Origin: Streptomyces canus
GTDB lineage: Bacteria > Actinomycetota > Actinomycetes > Streptomycetales > Streptomycetaceae
Length of the DNA stretch: 64,000 bases
Direction: 5' to 3'
Assembly (NCBI RefSeq): GCF_030816965.1
Contig: NZ_JAUSYQ010000002.1
Span: 4,559,001 to 4,623,000 of the forward strand
A program made the translations under genes and the position numbers. Numbering within the stretch: the stretch's first letter is position 1; each line of letters opens with the position of its first letter. Of this stretch, positions 8,455 through 17,140 are shown in pieces. The notes under the pieces are model-generated. The model made no database searches. It was not told the origin of the DNA and saw only the letters and a program-made list of their open reading frames with translations.

Positions 8455-9166
8455 TCAGCCGAAGATGTTCAGCTCCTTCGCCTCAGCCCCCGCGAGCTCG
8501 TACCCCCGCCCCTCCACCGGACGCCCCGAGTACAGCCGTACGAGGGTCGCCGCGTCCCCGATGTACCGCGCCGGAGTGCGGTCACCGGCCACATCGCCCA
8601 GGCGCAGCGGTTCGTCCAGGTCGTCGACGTCGGCGTGGAGGGGCAGGTGACCGCGCTCCCAGGTGGTCCGGGCCAGCAGGGCGAGCGCGTCCGGAAGGCC
8701 GGCACCCGCGTACGCCCCCGGCTCCCCGAGGACGTCCCGTACATCCCCCGCATGCACCCTCCCCCACTGCCTTAAGGGCGTGGGGGGACCCCCACCCCCA
8801 ACGCGATGATGTCCAGCACCCCACCTGCTCCGGCGATCACCGGCCCGGCCTCCGTCATCCCGCGCTCCAGCTCGTCCACGACCTGCCGGTTCGACCCGTC
8901 CGCGCGCTCGGCGATGTCCCGGTCGTTCGACGCGGGCGAGAAGACCCCCTTCTCGAACCGGCCCTCCACCACCCGCGTCAGCGCGGACGAACAGTGCGCC
9001 AGCACGTCCCGCACGCTCCACCCCTGACACGCCCGCGTCGGCAGCGCGAAATCGGCGTCCGGGCGGGAGCGCAGGAGGGGGATCAGGGCGTCGCGCGCTC
9101 GCTGGTCAGGAGGCGGCCGGGGAGGTCGGGATCACGTACGGCGTCGGTAGCCACGTCCGTAGTCAT
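8455..9166 (-). pseudogene. Broken mycothiol-dependent maleylpyruvate isomerase-family gene
   Basis: Three reading-frame pieces on the minus strand join into one protein of the mycothiol-dependent DinB-like family (TIGR03083 type). The first piece runs from ATG 9166 (MTTDVATDAVRDPDLPGRLL). The second contains WSVRDVLAHCSSALTRVVEG and ends near LDIIALG. The third runs from AGDVRDVLGEP to the stop at 8455. The first frame change looks like an extra CG in the GCGCGC run at 9093-9098. The second is caused by a palindromic insertion at about 8759-8800. Two independent lesions make loss of function likely, although the 2-nt change could be a sequencing error. Intact family members conjugate or isomerise small substrates with mycothiol. 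Confidence 0.85.
8759..8800. repeat. Short palindromic insertion element
   Basis: CCCCCAC (8761-8767) pairs with GTGGGGG (8780-8786) around a TTAA-centred core. GGGGG-A-CCCCC follows at 8783-8793. This C/G-rich double palindrome resembles a short interspersed repeat that I recall from many Streptomyces genomes. Here it splits a coding sequence between the residues ALG and HAGDVR, which marks it as a mobile or amplifying unit. Confidence 0.65.
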
Positions 9167-9209
9167 GGGGGTCAAACTGCCAAGGCGCGCCGCGCGGGAC
9201 AATGAGGCC

Positions 9210-9854
9210 ATGGCCGATCTCGACGACCTCCGCGACCGTTTCGCCCATGCCCTGGAGAGGGCCCGTCCCGGGGCCGAAGGGCCCGACCCGGGGCCGTACG
9301 CCGACAACCTGCTCACCCGCTGGCAGGAGCCGCAGCGCCGGTACCACACCGTCCACCACCTGACGGCGGTCCTCGACCACATCGACGTGCTGGAGGAGTA
9401 CGCGGACGACCCGCATCTGGTGCGTCTCGCGGCCTGGTTCCACGACGCCGTCTACCTCCCGGACCGCTCGGAGAACGAGGAGCGCTCCGCCCGACTGGCC
9501 GAACGCGCCCTCCCCGAGGCCGGACTCTCCCAGGAAGGCACGGCCGAAGTAGCCCGCCTCGTCCGCCTCACCACCACCCACGCCCCCGCCGACGACGACC
9601 GCAACGGCCAGGTCCTCTGCGACGCCGACCTCGCGATCCTCGCCGCCCCGCCCTCCGCCTACGCCGCCTACACGGCCGCCGTACGCGAGGAGTACGGCTT
9701 CGTCCCGACCGACGCCTTCCGCGAGGGCCGGTCCGGAATCCTGAGCCAACTGCTGGATCTGCCACGCCTGTTCAGGACGCCGTACGGGGAACGGGAATGG
9801 GAGGCCACAGCCCGTTACAACCTCACCTCGGAGCTGGAAATGCTGTCGCTCTGA
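9210..9854 (+). CDS. HD-superfamily metal-dependent hydrolase
   Basis: The 214-residue protein has the HD-domain pattern HTVHH near residue 49, WFHDAVY near 75, and a later DADLAIL segment. These are the expected metal ligands of a phosphohydrolase of the COG4339 type. The substrate is unknown. ATG 9210 gives MADLDDLRDRFAHAL; the frame is open upstream but overlaps the pseudogene. No strong ribosome site is seen. The gene ends 26 nt before the DinB-GNAT fusion gene. Confidence 0.85.
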   Translation: MADLDDLRDRFAHALERARPGAEGPDPGPYADNLLTRWQEPQRRYHTVHHLTAVLDHIDVLEEYADDPHLVRLAAWFHDAVYLPDRSENEERSARLAERALPEAGLSQEGTAEVARLVRLTTTHAPADDDRNGQVLCDADLAILAAPPSAYAAYTAAVREEYGFVPTDAFREGRSGILSQLLDLPRLFRTPYGEREWEATARYNLTSELEMLSL

Positions 9855-9880
9855 GGCGCCCGGCGCCTTAGCCTGCCCGC

Positions 9881-10984
9881 ATGGCAGACATGGGCGGGGA
9901 ACGGGTGACGGAGGCCGTCGCGGACGCGGTGGCGGTGCTGCGGGCGGCGGTGGACCAGGACTGGACGGCCGTGAAGCCGGCCGGGATGGAGTGGAACGTC
10001 CACGAGACGGCCTTCCACATCTGCGGCTGCCTGATCGCGTACGCCGCGAACCTGGCCGGGGGCGCCCAAGACGCCTACGTCCCCTTCCACATCACGCTCG
10101 ACGAAGGCACCGACAACACGGGCCTGCTGCATGTCCTGGAGACAGGCGGCGCCCTGCTCACCGCGGCGGTCCGCACCGCGCCCCGCGAGGCCCGCGCCTT
10201 CCACCCTTACCCCTTCCGCAGCGCGAACCGCGCGGGCTTCGCCGCGATGGGCGTCACCGAGGTGCTGCTGCACACGTACGACATCGCGCAGGGCCTGGAC
10301 CTCGACTACGAGCCCCCCGCCCACCTCCCCGAGTACGTCCTCACCCGGATCTTCCCCGAGGTCCAGCCGGGCCCCGACCCCTGGCGCACCCTCCTGTGGG
10401 CCACCGGTCGCGGCGACCTGCCCGGCCGCGCCCCGCGCACGGAGTGGCGCTGGAGCAACAACCTCGTCCTGCCCACCGAACGCCTCACCCTCCAGGGCAT
10501 CACCCCCGCCTCGGCCGCCGAACTGGCCGCGGGAGGCGACGGTGACTTCGAGTGGGTCGAGGACGGCCCCTTCGAAGGCACCCGCGAGGCCGCCGGGATG
10601 ACCATCAAGGCCTACGAAGGCGGCGTCCACCGCCCGGAGTTCGGCCTCTTCGCCCTCGTACGGCGAGAGGACGGCCGCGCGATCGGCGGCATGGGCTTCC
10701 ACGGCGCCCCCGACGAGGACGGCCGCGCGGAGGTCGGCTACGACCTCGCCGAGAGCGCCCGAGGCCAGGGCTACGCCACGGAGGCCCTGCGCGCCCTCAG
10801 CGACTGGGCCCTGGCCCGCGACGACGTGCACAGCCTCTGCGCCACCATCGAACCCGACAACGCCGCCTCGCAGCGGGTGATCGCCCGGGCCGGGTACGTT
10901 CGGGCGACGGTGGAGGAGGAGCAGGCGTACGCGGAGGCGGAACCGGGCCTTCGGCTGTACGTGCTGCCCGGCCGGGCCGGCTAA
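9881..10984 (+). CDS. DinB-like/GNAT fusion protein
   Basis: The 367-residue protein fuses two domains. Residues 1 to about 180 are a DinB or maleylpyruvate-isomerase-like helical bundle (MEWNVHETAFHICG, MGVTEVLLHTYDIAQGL). Residues of about 215-360 are a RimJ/RimL-type GNAT acetyltransferase with the acetyl-CoA loop ARGQGYATEALRALSDWAL. The substrate is unknown. No ribosome site precedes ATG 9881, but TAGCCT at 9870-9875 sits about 6 nt upstream, as expected of a leaderless mRNA. The stop codon overlaps that of the convergent DUF4031 gene by 4 nt. Confidence 0.85.
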   Translation: MADMGGERVTEAVADAVAVLRAAVDQDWTAVKPAGMEWNVHETAFHICGCLIAYAANLAGGAQDAYVPFHITLDEGTDNTGLLHVLETGGALLTAAVRTAPREARAFHPYPFRSANRAGFAAMGVTEVLLHTYDIAQGLDLDYEPPAHLPEYVLTRIFPEVQPGPDPWRTLLWATGRGDLPGRAPRTEWRWSNNLVLPTERLTLQGITPASAAELAAGGDGDFEWVEDGPFEGTREAAGMTIKAYEGGVHRPEFGLFALVRREDGRAIGGMGFHGAPDEDGRAEVGYDLAESARGQGYATEALRALSDWALARDDVHSLCATIEPDNAASQRVIARAGYVRATVEEEQAYAEAEPGLRLYVLPGRAG

Positions 10985-11241
10985 CGGCCTTTGGGCCGCC
11001 GCAACCCCGCACCCGTCAGCAGCCGCACCACTTCGCGGCTGCTGACCTCCACCGCGCCGGCCGCCACGACGTCCGCGTACCGGTGCGAGGGGATGTCGTA
11101 GTGGTCGCGCTCGAAGGCGCGCCTCGGGACGCCCAACTCATCGGCAAAGGCGTGCAGTTCGTCGAAGGAGGCATCGCTGATCAGGTGGGACCACATGCGG
11201 CCGTGTCCCGGCCAGGTGGGTGGGTCGATGTAGACGGTCAC
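10981..11241 (-). CDS. DUF4031 domain protein
   Basis: The 86-residue protein begins VTVYIDPPTWPGHGRMWSHL and matches DUF4031, a small domain of unknown function common in actinobacteria. GTG 11241 overlaps the TGA of the upstream minus-strand gene in a GTGA tetranucleotide. The two are probably translationally coupled, and no independent ribosome site is seen. It converges on the DinB-GNAT fusion gene with a 4-nt overlap of stops. Confidence 0.85.
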   Translation of the reverse strand: MTVYIDPPTWPGHGRMWSHLISDASFDELHAFADELGVPRRAFERDHYDIPSHRYADVVAAGAVEVSSREVVRLLTGAGLRRPKGR

Positions 11242-11621
11242 GAGGAGGAGGTCCCGCCCGACGCGGTCCCGAGCGAGCCGACCGCCGCGACCTTCACACC
11301 CGCCTTGTGGCACACCCAGTGCGGGTCGGGGCCGAGCTCCGGCTCGACCTCCAGGGCGTGCGGATCGCCGGAGCCGCACACCGGGCACAGGGGCCAGCGG
11401 CCGTAGGTTTCCAGCAGGGCGTCCTGGACGTCCTGGGCGACCAGGCACGCCAGGAATTCCGCACCCTCGGGCCACTGCTCCACCCACCAGCGCCGCTGTA
11501 CGACGGAGTCCTCGACCATCGACACCACGTCCGCGGCGGCGACCTCACCGGCGGCCAGGTCGGCGAGTACGCGGGCACGGGCCGTGTGCAGGCTCTGTTC
11601 CAGTGGATCGATCGACTCCAT
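11238..11621 (-). CDS. Small zinc-ribbon-like protein, unknown function
   Basis: The 127-residue protein has an acidic helical N-terminal half. It then has CPVCGSGDPHALEVEPELG and WVCHKAGV, cysteines and a histidine suited to one zinc site. I do not recognise the family. ATG 11621 is the first plausible start before the divergent RpiR-type gene. The coding region ends in a 4-nt overlap with the DUF4031 gene, so the two form an operon. Confidence 0.7.
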   Translation of the reverse strand: MESIDPLEQSLHTARARVLADLAAGEVAAADVVSMVEDSVVQRRWWVEQWPEGAEFLACLVAQDVQDALLETYGRWPLCPVCGSGDPHALEVEPELGPDPHWVCHKAGVKVAAVGSLGTASGGTSSS

Positions 11622-11659
11622 GGTGCCATTGTGCGCGCTCTTGACCACGAGCCCGAGCC

Positions 11660-11703
11660 GAAAATATCTTTCATACGTGCCCCAGGAAGTGAAGGAAATT
11701 TTC
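11660..11703. promoter_or_regulatory. Leaderless promoter with putative RpiR-type operators
   Basis: GAAA-N5-TTTC (11660-11672) is a symmetrical site that contains TATCTT at 11665-11670, a -10 box 6 nt before the GTG start at 11677. A second GAAA-T-TTTC dyad lies inside the gene start at 11695-11703. The arrangement fits autorepression by the RpiR-family protein it precedes. Confidence 0.45.
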
Positions 11704-12564
11704 GGCAGCGCTCTCGCCGCGAAGGTGCGCACGCTGGGTCCGTCCATGACGCGCTCCATGCAGCGGGTCGCCGAGGCCGTCGCGAAGGACCCCGCGGGGT
11801 GCGCGGCGCTCACCGTCACGGGCCTCGCGGAACTGACCGGGACCAGCGAGGCGACCGTCGTGCGGACGGCGCGGCTGCTGGGGTATCCCGGGTACCGCGA
11901 CCTGCGGCTCGCCCTCGCCGGGCTGGCCGCGCAGCAGCAGTCCGGGCGGGCGCCCGCGATCACCACGGACATCGCGGTGGACGACACGCTCGCGGACGTG
12001 GTCGCCAAGCTCGCCTACGACGAGCAGCAGACCCTCGCGGACACGGCGGCCGGGCTGGACACCGTGCAGTTGGGGGCGGCGGTCGCCGCGACGGCCTCGG
12101 CGCGGCGCATCGACGTGTACGGAGTGGGGGCCTCCGGTCTCGTCGCGCAGGACCTCACGCAGAAGCTGCTGCGGATAGGGCTGATAGCCCAGGCGCACAG
12201 CGATCCGCATCTCGCCGTGACCAACGCCGTTCAGTTGCGGTCGGGCGACGTGGCGATCGCGATCACGCACTCCGGGGCGACCGGGGATGTCATCGAGCCG
12301 CTGCGGGTCGCCTTCGAGCACGGGGCCACGACCGTCGCCATCACCGGGCGGCCGGGCGGGGCGGTGGCGCAGTACGCCGACCATGTGCTGACGACGTCCA
12401 CGGCCCGGGAGAGTGAGCTGCGGCCGGCCGCGATGTCCTCGCGGACGAGTCAGCTGCTGGTGGTGGACTGTCTGTTCGTGGGGGTGGCGCAGCGGACGTA
12501 CGAGACGGCGGCGCCGGCGCTCGCCGCGTCCTACGAGGCGCTGGCGCACCGGCACCGTCGATAG
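11677..12564 (+). CDS. RpiR/MurR-family transcriptional regulator with SIS domain
   Basis: The 295-residue regulator has an N-terminal RpiR HTH (about 20-95, LTVTGLAELTGTSEATVVRT) and a SIS phosphosugar-binding domain (about 130-260, VYGVGASGLVAQD, ITHSGATGDVIEPL). It lies 34 nt upstream of murQ. By analogy with MurR it is likely to sense N-acetylmuramate-6-phosphate or a related phosphosugar. GTG 11677 is chosen for the 6-nt spacing from TATCTT, which suggests a leaderless transcript, and for the N-terminus PQEVKEIFGSALAAKVRTLG. Confidence 0.9.
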   Translation: MPQEVKEIFGSALAAKVRTLGPSMTRSMQRVAEAVAKDPAGCAALTVTGLAELTGTSEATVVRTARLLGYPGYRDLRLALAGLAAQQQSGRAPAITTDIAVDDTLADVVAKLAYDEQQTLADTAAGLDTVQLGAAVAATASARRIDVYGVGASGLVAQDLTQKLLRIGLIAQAHSDPHLAVTNAVQLRSGDVAIAITHSGATGDVIEPLRVAFEHGATTVAITGRPGGAVAQYADHVLTTSTARESELRPAAMSSRTSQLLVVDCLFVGVAQRTYETAAPALAASYEALAHRHRR

Positions 12565-12598
12565 TTGATCGGAACGCACCTCTGAAAGAGTCACCGCC

Positions 12599-13534
12599 AT
12601 GACGTCCACGTCCCCTTCCCGTGAGCTGCGTGCCGCGTTGGAGTCGCTCACCACCGAGGCCTTCCGGCCCGAGCTCGCCGACATCGATCAGTTGCCGACC
12701 CTCGACATCGCCCGGCTGATGAACGGCGAGGACGCCACCGTCCCCGCCGCCGTCGCGCGACGACTGCCCGAGATCGCCGCCGCCATCGACGCGATCGCCG
12801 ACCGGATGGCCCGCGGCGGACGGCTGATCTACGCCGGTGCGGGCACCGCCGGACGCCTCGGCGTGCTGGACGCCTCCGAGTGTCCGCCGACCTTCAACAC
12901 CGACCCCGCCCAGGTCGTGGGCCTGATCGCGGGCGGCCCCGAGGCCGTGGTCACCTCCGTCGAGGGGGCGGAGGACTCGGCGGAGCTGGCGCGGGCCGAC
13001 CTCGACGGGCTCGCGGTGACGGACGTGGACACGGTGGTCGGGGTGTCCGCGTCCGGTCGTACCCCTTACGCGGTGGGCGCGGTGGAACACGCCCGCGCGC
13101 AGGGCGCGTTGACGGTCGGCCTGTCCTGCAACGCGGACAGCGCGCTCGCCGCGGCCGCCGATCACGGCATCGAGGTGGTCGTCGGTCCCGAGCTGCTCAC
13201 CGGCTCGACCCGCCTCAAAGCGGGCACGGCCCAGAAGCTCGTCCTCAACATGCTGTCGACGATCACGATGATCCGCCTCGGCAAGACCTACGGAAACCTG
13301 ATGGTCGACGTCCGCGCCTCCAACGAGAAGCTGCGCGCCCGCTCCCGCCGTATCGTCGCCCTCGCCACCGGCGCCGACGACGAGGAGGTCGAGCGCGCCC
13401 TGGCCGCCACGGACGGCGAGGTGAAGAACGCCATCCTGACCATCCTGGCCGACGTGGACGGCCCCACGGCGGCCCGGCTCCTTGAGGAGTCGGGGGGCCA
13501 TCTGCGGGCGGCACTGGCGGCGACGACCCGCTAG
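12599..13534 (+). CDS. murQ: N-acetylmuramic acid 6-phosphate etherase MurQ
   Basis: MurQ removes lactate from MurNAc-6-phosphate to give GlcNAc-6-phosphate, a step in cell-wall recycling that feeds NagA. The 311-residue product has a full SIS fold with IYAGAGTAGRLGVLDASECPPTF, where the conserved Glu of ASECPPTF is the catalytic acid/base of the family, and VSASGRTPY. ATG 12599 has a GAAAGAG site upstream. It follows the RpiR regulator by 34 nt and is probably co-transcribed. The downstream steps, nagA and nagK, are in the same window at 32-34 kb. Confidence 0.95.
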   Translation: MTSTSPSRELRAALESLTTEAFRPELADIDQLPTLDIARLMNGEDATVPAAVARRLPEIAAAIDAIADRMARGGRLIYAGAGTAGRLGVLDASECPPTFNTDPAQVVGLIAGGPEAVVTSVEGAEDSAELARADLDGLAVTDVDTVVGVSASGRTPYAVGAVEHARAQGALTVGLSCNADSALAAAADHGIEVVVGPELLTGSTRLKAGTAQKLVLNMLSTITMIRLGKTYGNLMVDVRASNEKLRARSRRIVALATGADDEEVERALAATDGEVKNAILTILADVDGPTAARLLEESGGHLRAALAATTR

Positions 13535-13539
13535 CCGGC

Positions 13540-14178
13540 TCAGCTGCGGACGAGCATCGCGTGGGTGACGTTCGGTGAGCTGACCAGCTCGGACACCCGG
13601 TATCCCTCGATCCCGGCGCCCAGGTCGTCGAGCGGCCGCTCCCCGCGTCCGATGAGGAGCGGCGCGATCACCAGGTGGAGTTCGTCGATCAGCCCGGCGC
13701 GCAGATACTGCCGGATGACCGCCGCCCCGCCGCCGATCCGGACGTCCTTGCCGTCCGCGGCGTCGAACGCGCGCCGCAGGACCGCCTCCGGCGGCTCGTC
13801 GGTGAAGTGGAAGGTCGTCCCGCCGGCCATCTCCAGGGCCGGGCGCAGATGGTGGGTGTGCACGAAGACGTCGTGGTGGTACGGCGGGTTGTCGCCCCAC
13901 CAGCCCTGCCAGGACTCGTCCTCCCACGGCCCGCGCTGCGGCCCGAACATGTTCCGCCCCATGATCGTGGCGCCGATGTTCTGATCACCGCGGACGAAGT
14001 AGTCGACATCGATCCCGGACTTCCCCGCGGCCGCGTCCTGCGACGCGGACATGAACCAGCTGTGCAGGTCGTCGCCCCAGCCGACGCCGTCGCCGAAGGG
14101 GGCGTCCAGTCGCTGGTTCGGACCGGCCATGAAGCCGTCGAGGGAGATCGTCACGTTGTGTACCCGGACCTTGGGCAT
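13540..14178 (-). CDS. Dihydrofolate reductase-family protein (RibD C-terminal-like)
   Basis: The 212-residue protein belongs to the dihydrofolate reductase/RibD C-terminal superfamily. Seen features are VTISLDGFMAGPNQ at the start, TIMGRNMFGP, and IGGGAAVIRQYL near residue 155, an NADPH-binding element of the fold. The physiological substrate is unknown, and it is unlikely to be the cell's housekeeping DHFR. It lies 30 nt downstream of the methyltransferase gene on the same strand. Confidence 0.88.
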   Translation of the reverse strand: MPKVRVHNVTISLDGFMAGPNQRLDAPFGDGVGWGDDLHSWFMSASQDAAAGKSGIDVDYFVRGDQNIGATIMGRNMFGPQRGPWEDESWQGWWGDNPPYHHDVFVHTHHLRPALEMAGGTTFHFTDEPPEAVLRRAFDAADGKDVRIGGGAAVIRQYLRAGLIDELHLVIAPLLIGRGERPLDDLGAGIEGYRVSELVSSPNVTHAMLVRS

Positions 14179-14208
14179 GGTCTTCGCCTCTCGTGTGGTG
14201 TCGTGCTC

Positions 14209-14895
14209 TCACCTCTGCGTCGTTCCGAGCCTGCCGGGATCGACATCCCCGCGCACCTTTTTCCAGACGAGGGTGTAGCGCCAGAAGAGCCGCCGCCTCA
14301 GCCGGGCGCCGGGGAGGATACGGCGGACCTCGCGGGCGAACTCGGTGTAGGGGACGTCCGCCGGGCGGGTCGGGGCGGTCATCGCGACGGGGCGCTGCGG
14401 TGCCGTACGTCCCCTGTTCTTGACCCAACCGGTGACCAGGTTGAGCGGGACGGACGCGAGGCCGAGGAGTGTCTGGACGCGGGTGTCTTCTCGCGTCAGC
14501 CCGACGATCACCAGTGTTCCGCCGGGGGCCAGCTGTTGTCTGAAGCGCGTGAGGGTCTCGGTCAGGGGGAGGTGGTGGAGTACGGCGACGCACGTGATGA
14601 CGTCGTAGGGGGCACCTTCGCCGTACGACAGCCCGTCCGCGACGGAGAAGGTGACGGGGAGGCCGGGATCGGTCAACTCCCGTGCCCTGACGATGATTCG
14701 CTCATCACTGTCGATGCCGTGCACATGTGTCGCGCGGGTTGCCAGCAGCCGCACGAGATCTCCGGCACCGCAGCCGACGTCCAGGGCGCGGTCGAAGCGG
14801 CGGGGCAGCTGCCGCATGAGCCACGGGTGGAAGTGGGCGTTGTGGGACCAGGGGTGGGCGTCGTTGAAGCGAGCGAGGGCGTCCAGGAGAGGCAT
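14209..14895 (-). CDS. Class I SAM-dependent methyltransferase
   Basis: The 228-residue protein shows methyltransferase motif I ALDVGCGAGDLVRLLA near residue 38, the acidic IDSDERI after strand 2, and FSVADGLSYG and VLHHLP. The substrate is not evident. The C-terminal third is arginine-rich (PGARLRRRLFWRYTLVWKK), as in small-molecule methyltransferases of Streptomyces. The start at 14895 lies 9 nt after the stop of the upstream minus-strand gene, so the pair is co-transcribed. Confidence 0.88.
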   Translation of the reverse strand: MPLLDALARFNDAHPWSHNAHFHPWLMRQLPRRFDRALDVGCGAGDLVRLLATRATHVHGIDSDERIIVRARELTDPGLPVTFSVADGLSYGEGAPYDVITCVAVLHHLPLTETLTRFRQQLAPGGTLVIVGLTREDTRVQTLLGLASVPLNLVTGWVKNRGRTAPQRPVAMTAPTRPADVPYTEFAREVRRILPGARLRRRLFWRYTLVWKKVRGDVDPGRLGTTQR

Positions 14896-14904
14896 GGGTT
14901 CGAT

Positions 14905-15297
14905 TCAACAAGGCATGCGGCCCTCGTTGTTGACCTTGCGCACCCTGGCCCGCAGCACGTCGCCTTGCGGGGCGGGCTTGGTGGACCCGGGTTCGCACTC
15001 CCACTCCCGGCCCCCGCCGAGGGGCCTGAGCTGCACTCTTCCACCCAGGTGGCCCATCACCTCGCCCACGCGTCCGTCCCGCTCGTCGACGACGTACGAC
15101 CCCACGGGCGGCCTCTCCCCGCGCAGCACGGACGCCAGCCGCTCGGCCGTGCGTACGTTGCACCGCCCGAGGTCGACCAGGGGGAAGGGTTCGTCACCGG
15201 CGCCGGTGAGGGGGTCGACGGCGAGGGACGGCAGGACGACACCTACGCCGACGAGGGCTGCTCGCAGGGACTCCAGGACTTCTTGCGTGGACCGCAT
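14905..15297 (-). CDS. Hypothetical protein, divergent from a Scr1-type gene
   Basis: The 130-residue soluble protein has no recognised family. The middle contains LVDLGRCNVRTAERLASVLR and VGSYVVDERDGRVGEVMGH, which could be a small beta-barrel (PRC-like or SH3-like) segment. ATG 15297 is preceded by GGAGGAGAGC. It is divergent from the Scr1-type regulator and 9 nt upstream of the methyltransferase gene. Confidence 0.7.
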   Translation of the reverse strand: MRSTQEVLESLRAALVGVGVVLPSLAVDPLTGAGDEPFPLVDLGRCNVRTAERLASVLRGERPPVGSYVVDERDGRVGEVMGHLGGRVQLRPLGGGREWECEPGSTKPAPQGDVLRARVRKVNNEGRMPC

Positions 15298-15413
15298 GCT
15301 CTCCTCCATCGGTACGGTGAGTTCACTGTTCGCAACACAGCGTGTCCGGCGCGCCCCTAACCTGGCCATACGGGCCAGCCCAACAACCTCACTTGGTGGA
15401 TGGGGAGTCGCAC

Positions 15414-16253
15414 ATGCCGGGACCGAAGGACCTCGACCCGTCGTCGTCACCGAGGGCGCTGCTGGGCGCGGAGTTGCGGTACGCGAGAGAAAAAGCCGGG
15501 CTGAGTCAGGAGGAGTTGGGGCAGCGGCTGTTCGTAAGCGGGTCGTTCGTGGGGCAGTTGGAGGCGGGTACGCGGAGGATGCAACCGGAGTATGCGCGGT
15601 TGCTGGACGAGGTGTTGGGGACGGAGGACTTCTTCCAGCGGAACTGTGGGGCGGCGGCGAAGTCGAAGTATCCCGAGCACTTTGCCGAGGCGGCGGAGGC
15701 GGAGGCTCGGGCTTCGGCGATCAGTCAGTACGCGCCGCTGCTGATCCCGGGGTTGCTACAGACGGCCGCGTACGCACGGGCGGTGTGCCGCGCGTATCAG
15801 CCGACGGCTCCGGAGGAGGAGATCGAGAAGCTGGTGGCGGCCCGGATGGAGAGGGCTCGACTCCTCGACGATCCAACAGAGCCGATGTTGTGGGCGGTGG
15901 TTGACGAGGCGGCGCTGCGTCGGGTGACGGGTGGGCGCACGGTGATGACGGAAGCCCTGCACCACATCGCTCAGCTGGCACGCCGAGGCCGGGTGATCGT
16001 GCAGGTGCTGCCATTCGATGCGGGAGCACATGCGGCGATGGAGGGCTCCACCAAGCTCATGGAGTTCGAGGATGCCCCTCCGCTTGTCTACTTCGAGAGC
16101 GTCGGCACCGGGCGGCTGGAGGACGATCCGGCCATCGTCAGGCACCAACGCTTCACTTACCGGCTCCTGATGGCCGCCGCCCTCTCCCCTCAGAAGTCTC
16201 TGGCCCTGATCGAGGCGATGGCGCAGGATTACGCACATGAGGAACATCCCTGA
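15414..16253 (+). CDS. Scr1-family XRE-type regulator
   Basis: The 279-residue protein has an N-terminal XRE HTH (about 18-75, LRYAREKAGLSQEELGQRLF, SGSFVGQLEAG). The larger C-terminal domain (about 100-275) has the SQYAPLLIPGLLQTAAYARA signature typical of Streptomyces Scr1-like, antitoxin-like regulators. The 3' end overlaps the DUF397 gene by 17 nt. In S. coelicolor such pairs influence antibiotic production and development. ATG 15414 has GGGGAG 7 nt upstream. Confidence 0.9.
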   Translation: MPGPKDLDPSSSPRALLGAELRYAREKAGLSQEELGQRLFVSGSFVGQLEAGTRRMQPEYARLLDEVLGTEDFFQRNCGAAAKSKYPEHFAEAAEAEARASAISQYAPLLIPGLLQTAAYARAVCRAYQPTAPEEEIEKLVAARMERARLLDDPTEPMLWAVVDEAALRRVTGGRTVMTEALHHIAQLARRGRVIVQVLPFDAGAHAAMEGSTKLMEFEDAPPLVYFESVGTGRLEDDPAIVRHQRFTYRLLMAAALSPQKSLALIEAMAQDYAHEEHP

Positions 16254-16431
16254 GTCCTGGCGCAAGTCCAGCTACAGCGGCGGCAGCGGCGGCGACTGCC
16301 TCGAAGTGGCCGTGGGCCACCCCACCGCCGTCCCCGTCCGCGACTCCAAGACCCCCCACGGCCCGAAGCTCATGCTCCGGCCCGAGGCATGGTCCGCCTT
16401 CGTCGAGGCGGTCATAGAGGTCAGGATCTGA
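16237..16431 (+). CDS. DUF397 domain protein
   Basis: The 64-residue protein carries the DUF397 pattern WRKSSYSGGSGGDCLEVAV, VPVRDSKTPHGP and a final WSAFVEAV. It overlaps the upstream Scr1-type gene and is its expected partner, possibly the effector held in check by the Scr1-type regulator. The biochemical activity of DUF397 is not known. Confidence 0.92.
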   Translation: MRNIPESWRKSSYSGGSGGDCLEVAVGHPTAVPVRDSKTPHGPKLMLRPEAWSAFVEAVIEVRI

Positions 16432-16456
16432 CCTAAACGGCTCCTAGCGTGGACCC

Positions 16457-16990
16457 ATGACCGACACCACACACGCCATCACCACCGACGAGCGCACCGA
16501 CCTGCTGGAGGCGCTGGCCCACAGCCGGCGCTTCCTGCGCTTCACGACCCGCGACCTCACCGACGAGCAGGCCGGACAGCGAACCACCCCCAGCGAGCTG
16601 TGCCTGGGCGGCCTGATCAAACACGTCACGTCGGTGGAACGGCACTGGGCGGACTTCATCCTCAACGGCCCCTCGGCCATGCCCGACTTCACCGCCATGA
16701 CCGAGGACGACTTCGCCCGGCGGGCCGACGAGTTCCGGATGCTGCCCGGCGAGACACTGGCCGGTGTGCTGGCCGACTACGACGAGACGGCCCGCCGGAC
16801 CGACGAACTCGTAATGGCCCTGCCCGACCTGAACGCCACCCATCCGCTGCCCGAGGCGCCATGGAACAAGCCCGGAGGTCGATGGTCGGCTCGCAGGACG
16901 CTGCTGCACATCGCCGCAGAGACCGCCCAGCACGCGGGCCACGCCGACATCATCCGCGAGTCCCTGGACGGCGCCAAGAGCATGGGCTGA
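16457..16990 (+). CDS. DinB-family protein
   Basis: The 177-residue four-helix protein shows the DinB/mycothiol-transferase-like pattern LGGLIKHVTSVERHW near 53 and LHIAAETAQHAGHADIIRE near 150, histidines at the usual metal positions. Such proteins are thiol-dependent (mycothiol in actinobacteria) metalloenzymes with varied substrates. ATG 16457 has no ribosome site. TAGCGT at 16445-16450 lies 6 nt upstream, so the mRNA is probably leaderless and separate from the DUF397 gene. Confidence 0.88.
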   Translation: MTDTTHAITTDERTDLLEALAHSRRFLRFTTRDLTDEQAGQRTTPSELCLGGLIKHVTSVERHWADFILNGPSAMPDFTAMTEDDFARRADEFRMLPGETLAGVLADYDETARRTDELVMALPDLNATHPLPEAPWNKPGGRWSARRTLLHIAAETAQHAGHADIIRESLDGAKSMG

Positions 16991-17095
16991 CCGGTCCCGA
17001 AGCTCAGGCGTCGAGGTCCGAGATCTCTTTCTGAGGAGTGGGTGAGGGGCCTCAACCCGCCCACCCACCCCGCGTGTTGACGTGAAGCGACCGGC

Positions 17096-17125
17096 TTGCC
17101 ACGCACAGTCACGATCGTCTAGCGT
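17096..17125 (+). promoter_or_regulatory. Candidate promoter of the HTH gene leader
   Basis: TTGCCA (17096-17101) and TAGCGT (17120-17125) are 18 nt apart. They would start a transcript just before the leader hairpin at 17141-17175. Confidence 0.4.
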
Positions 17126-17140
17126 GCCCACATACCGAAC

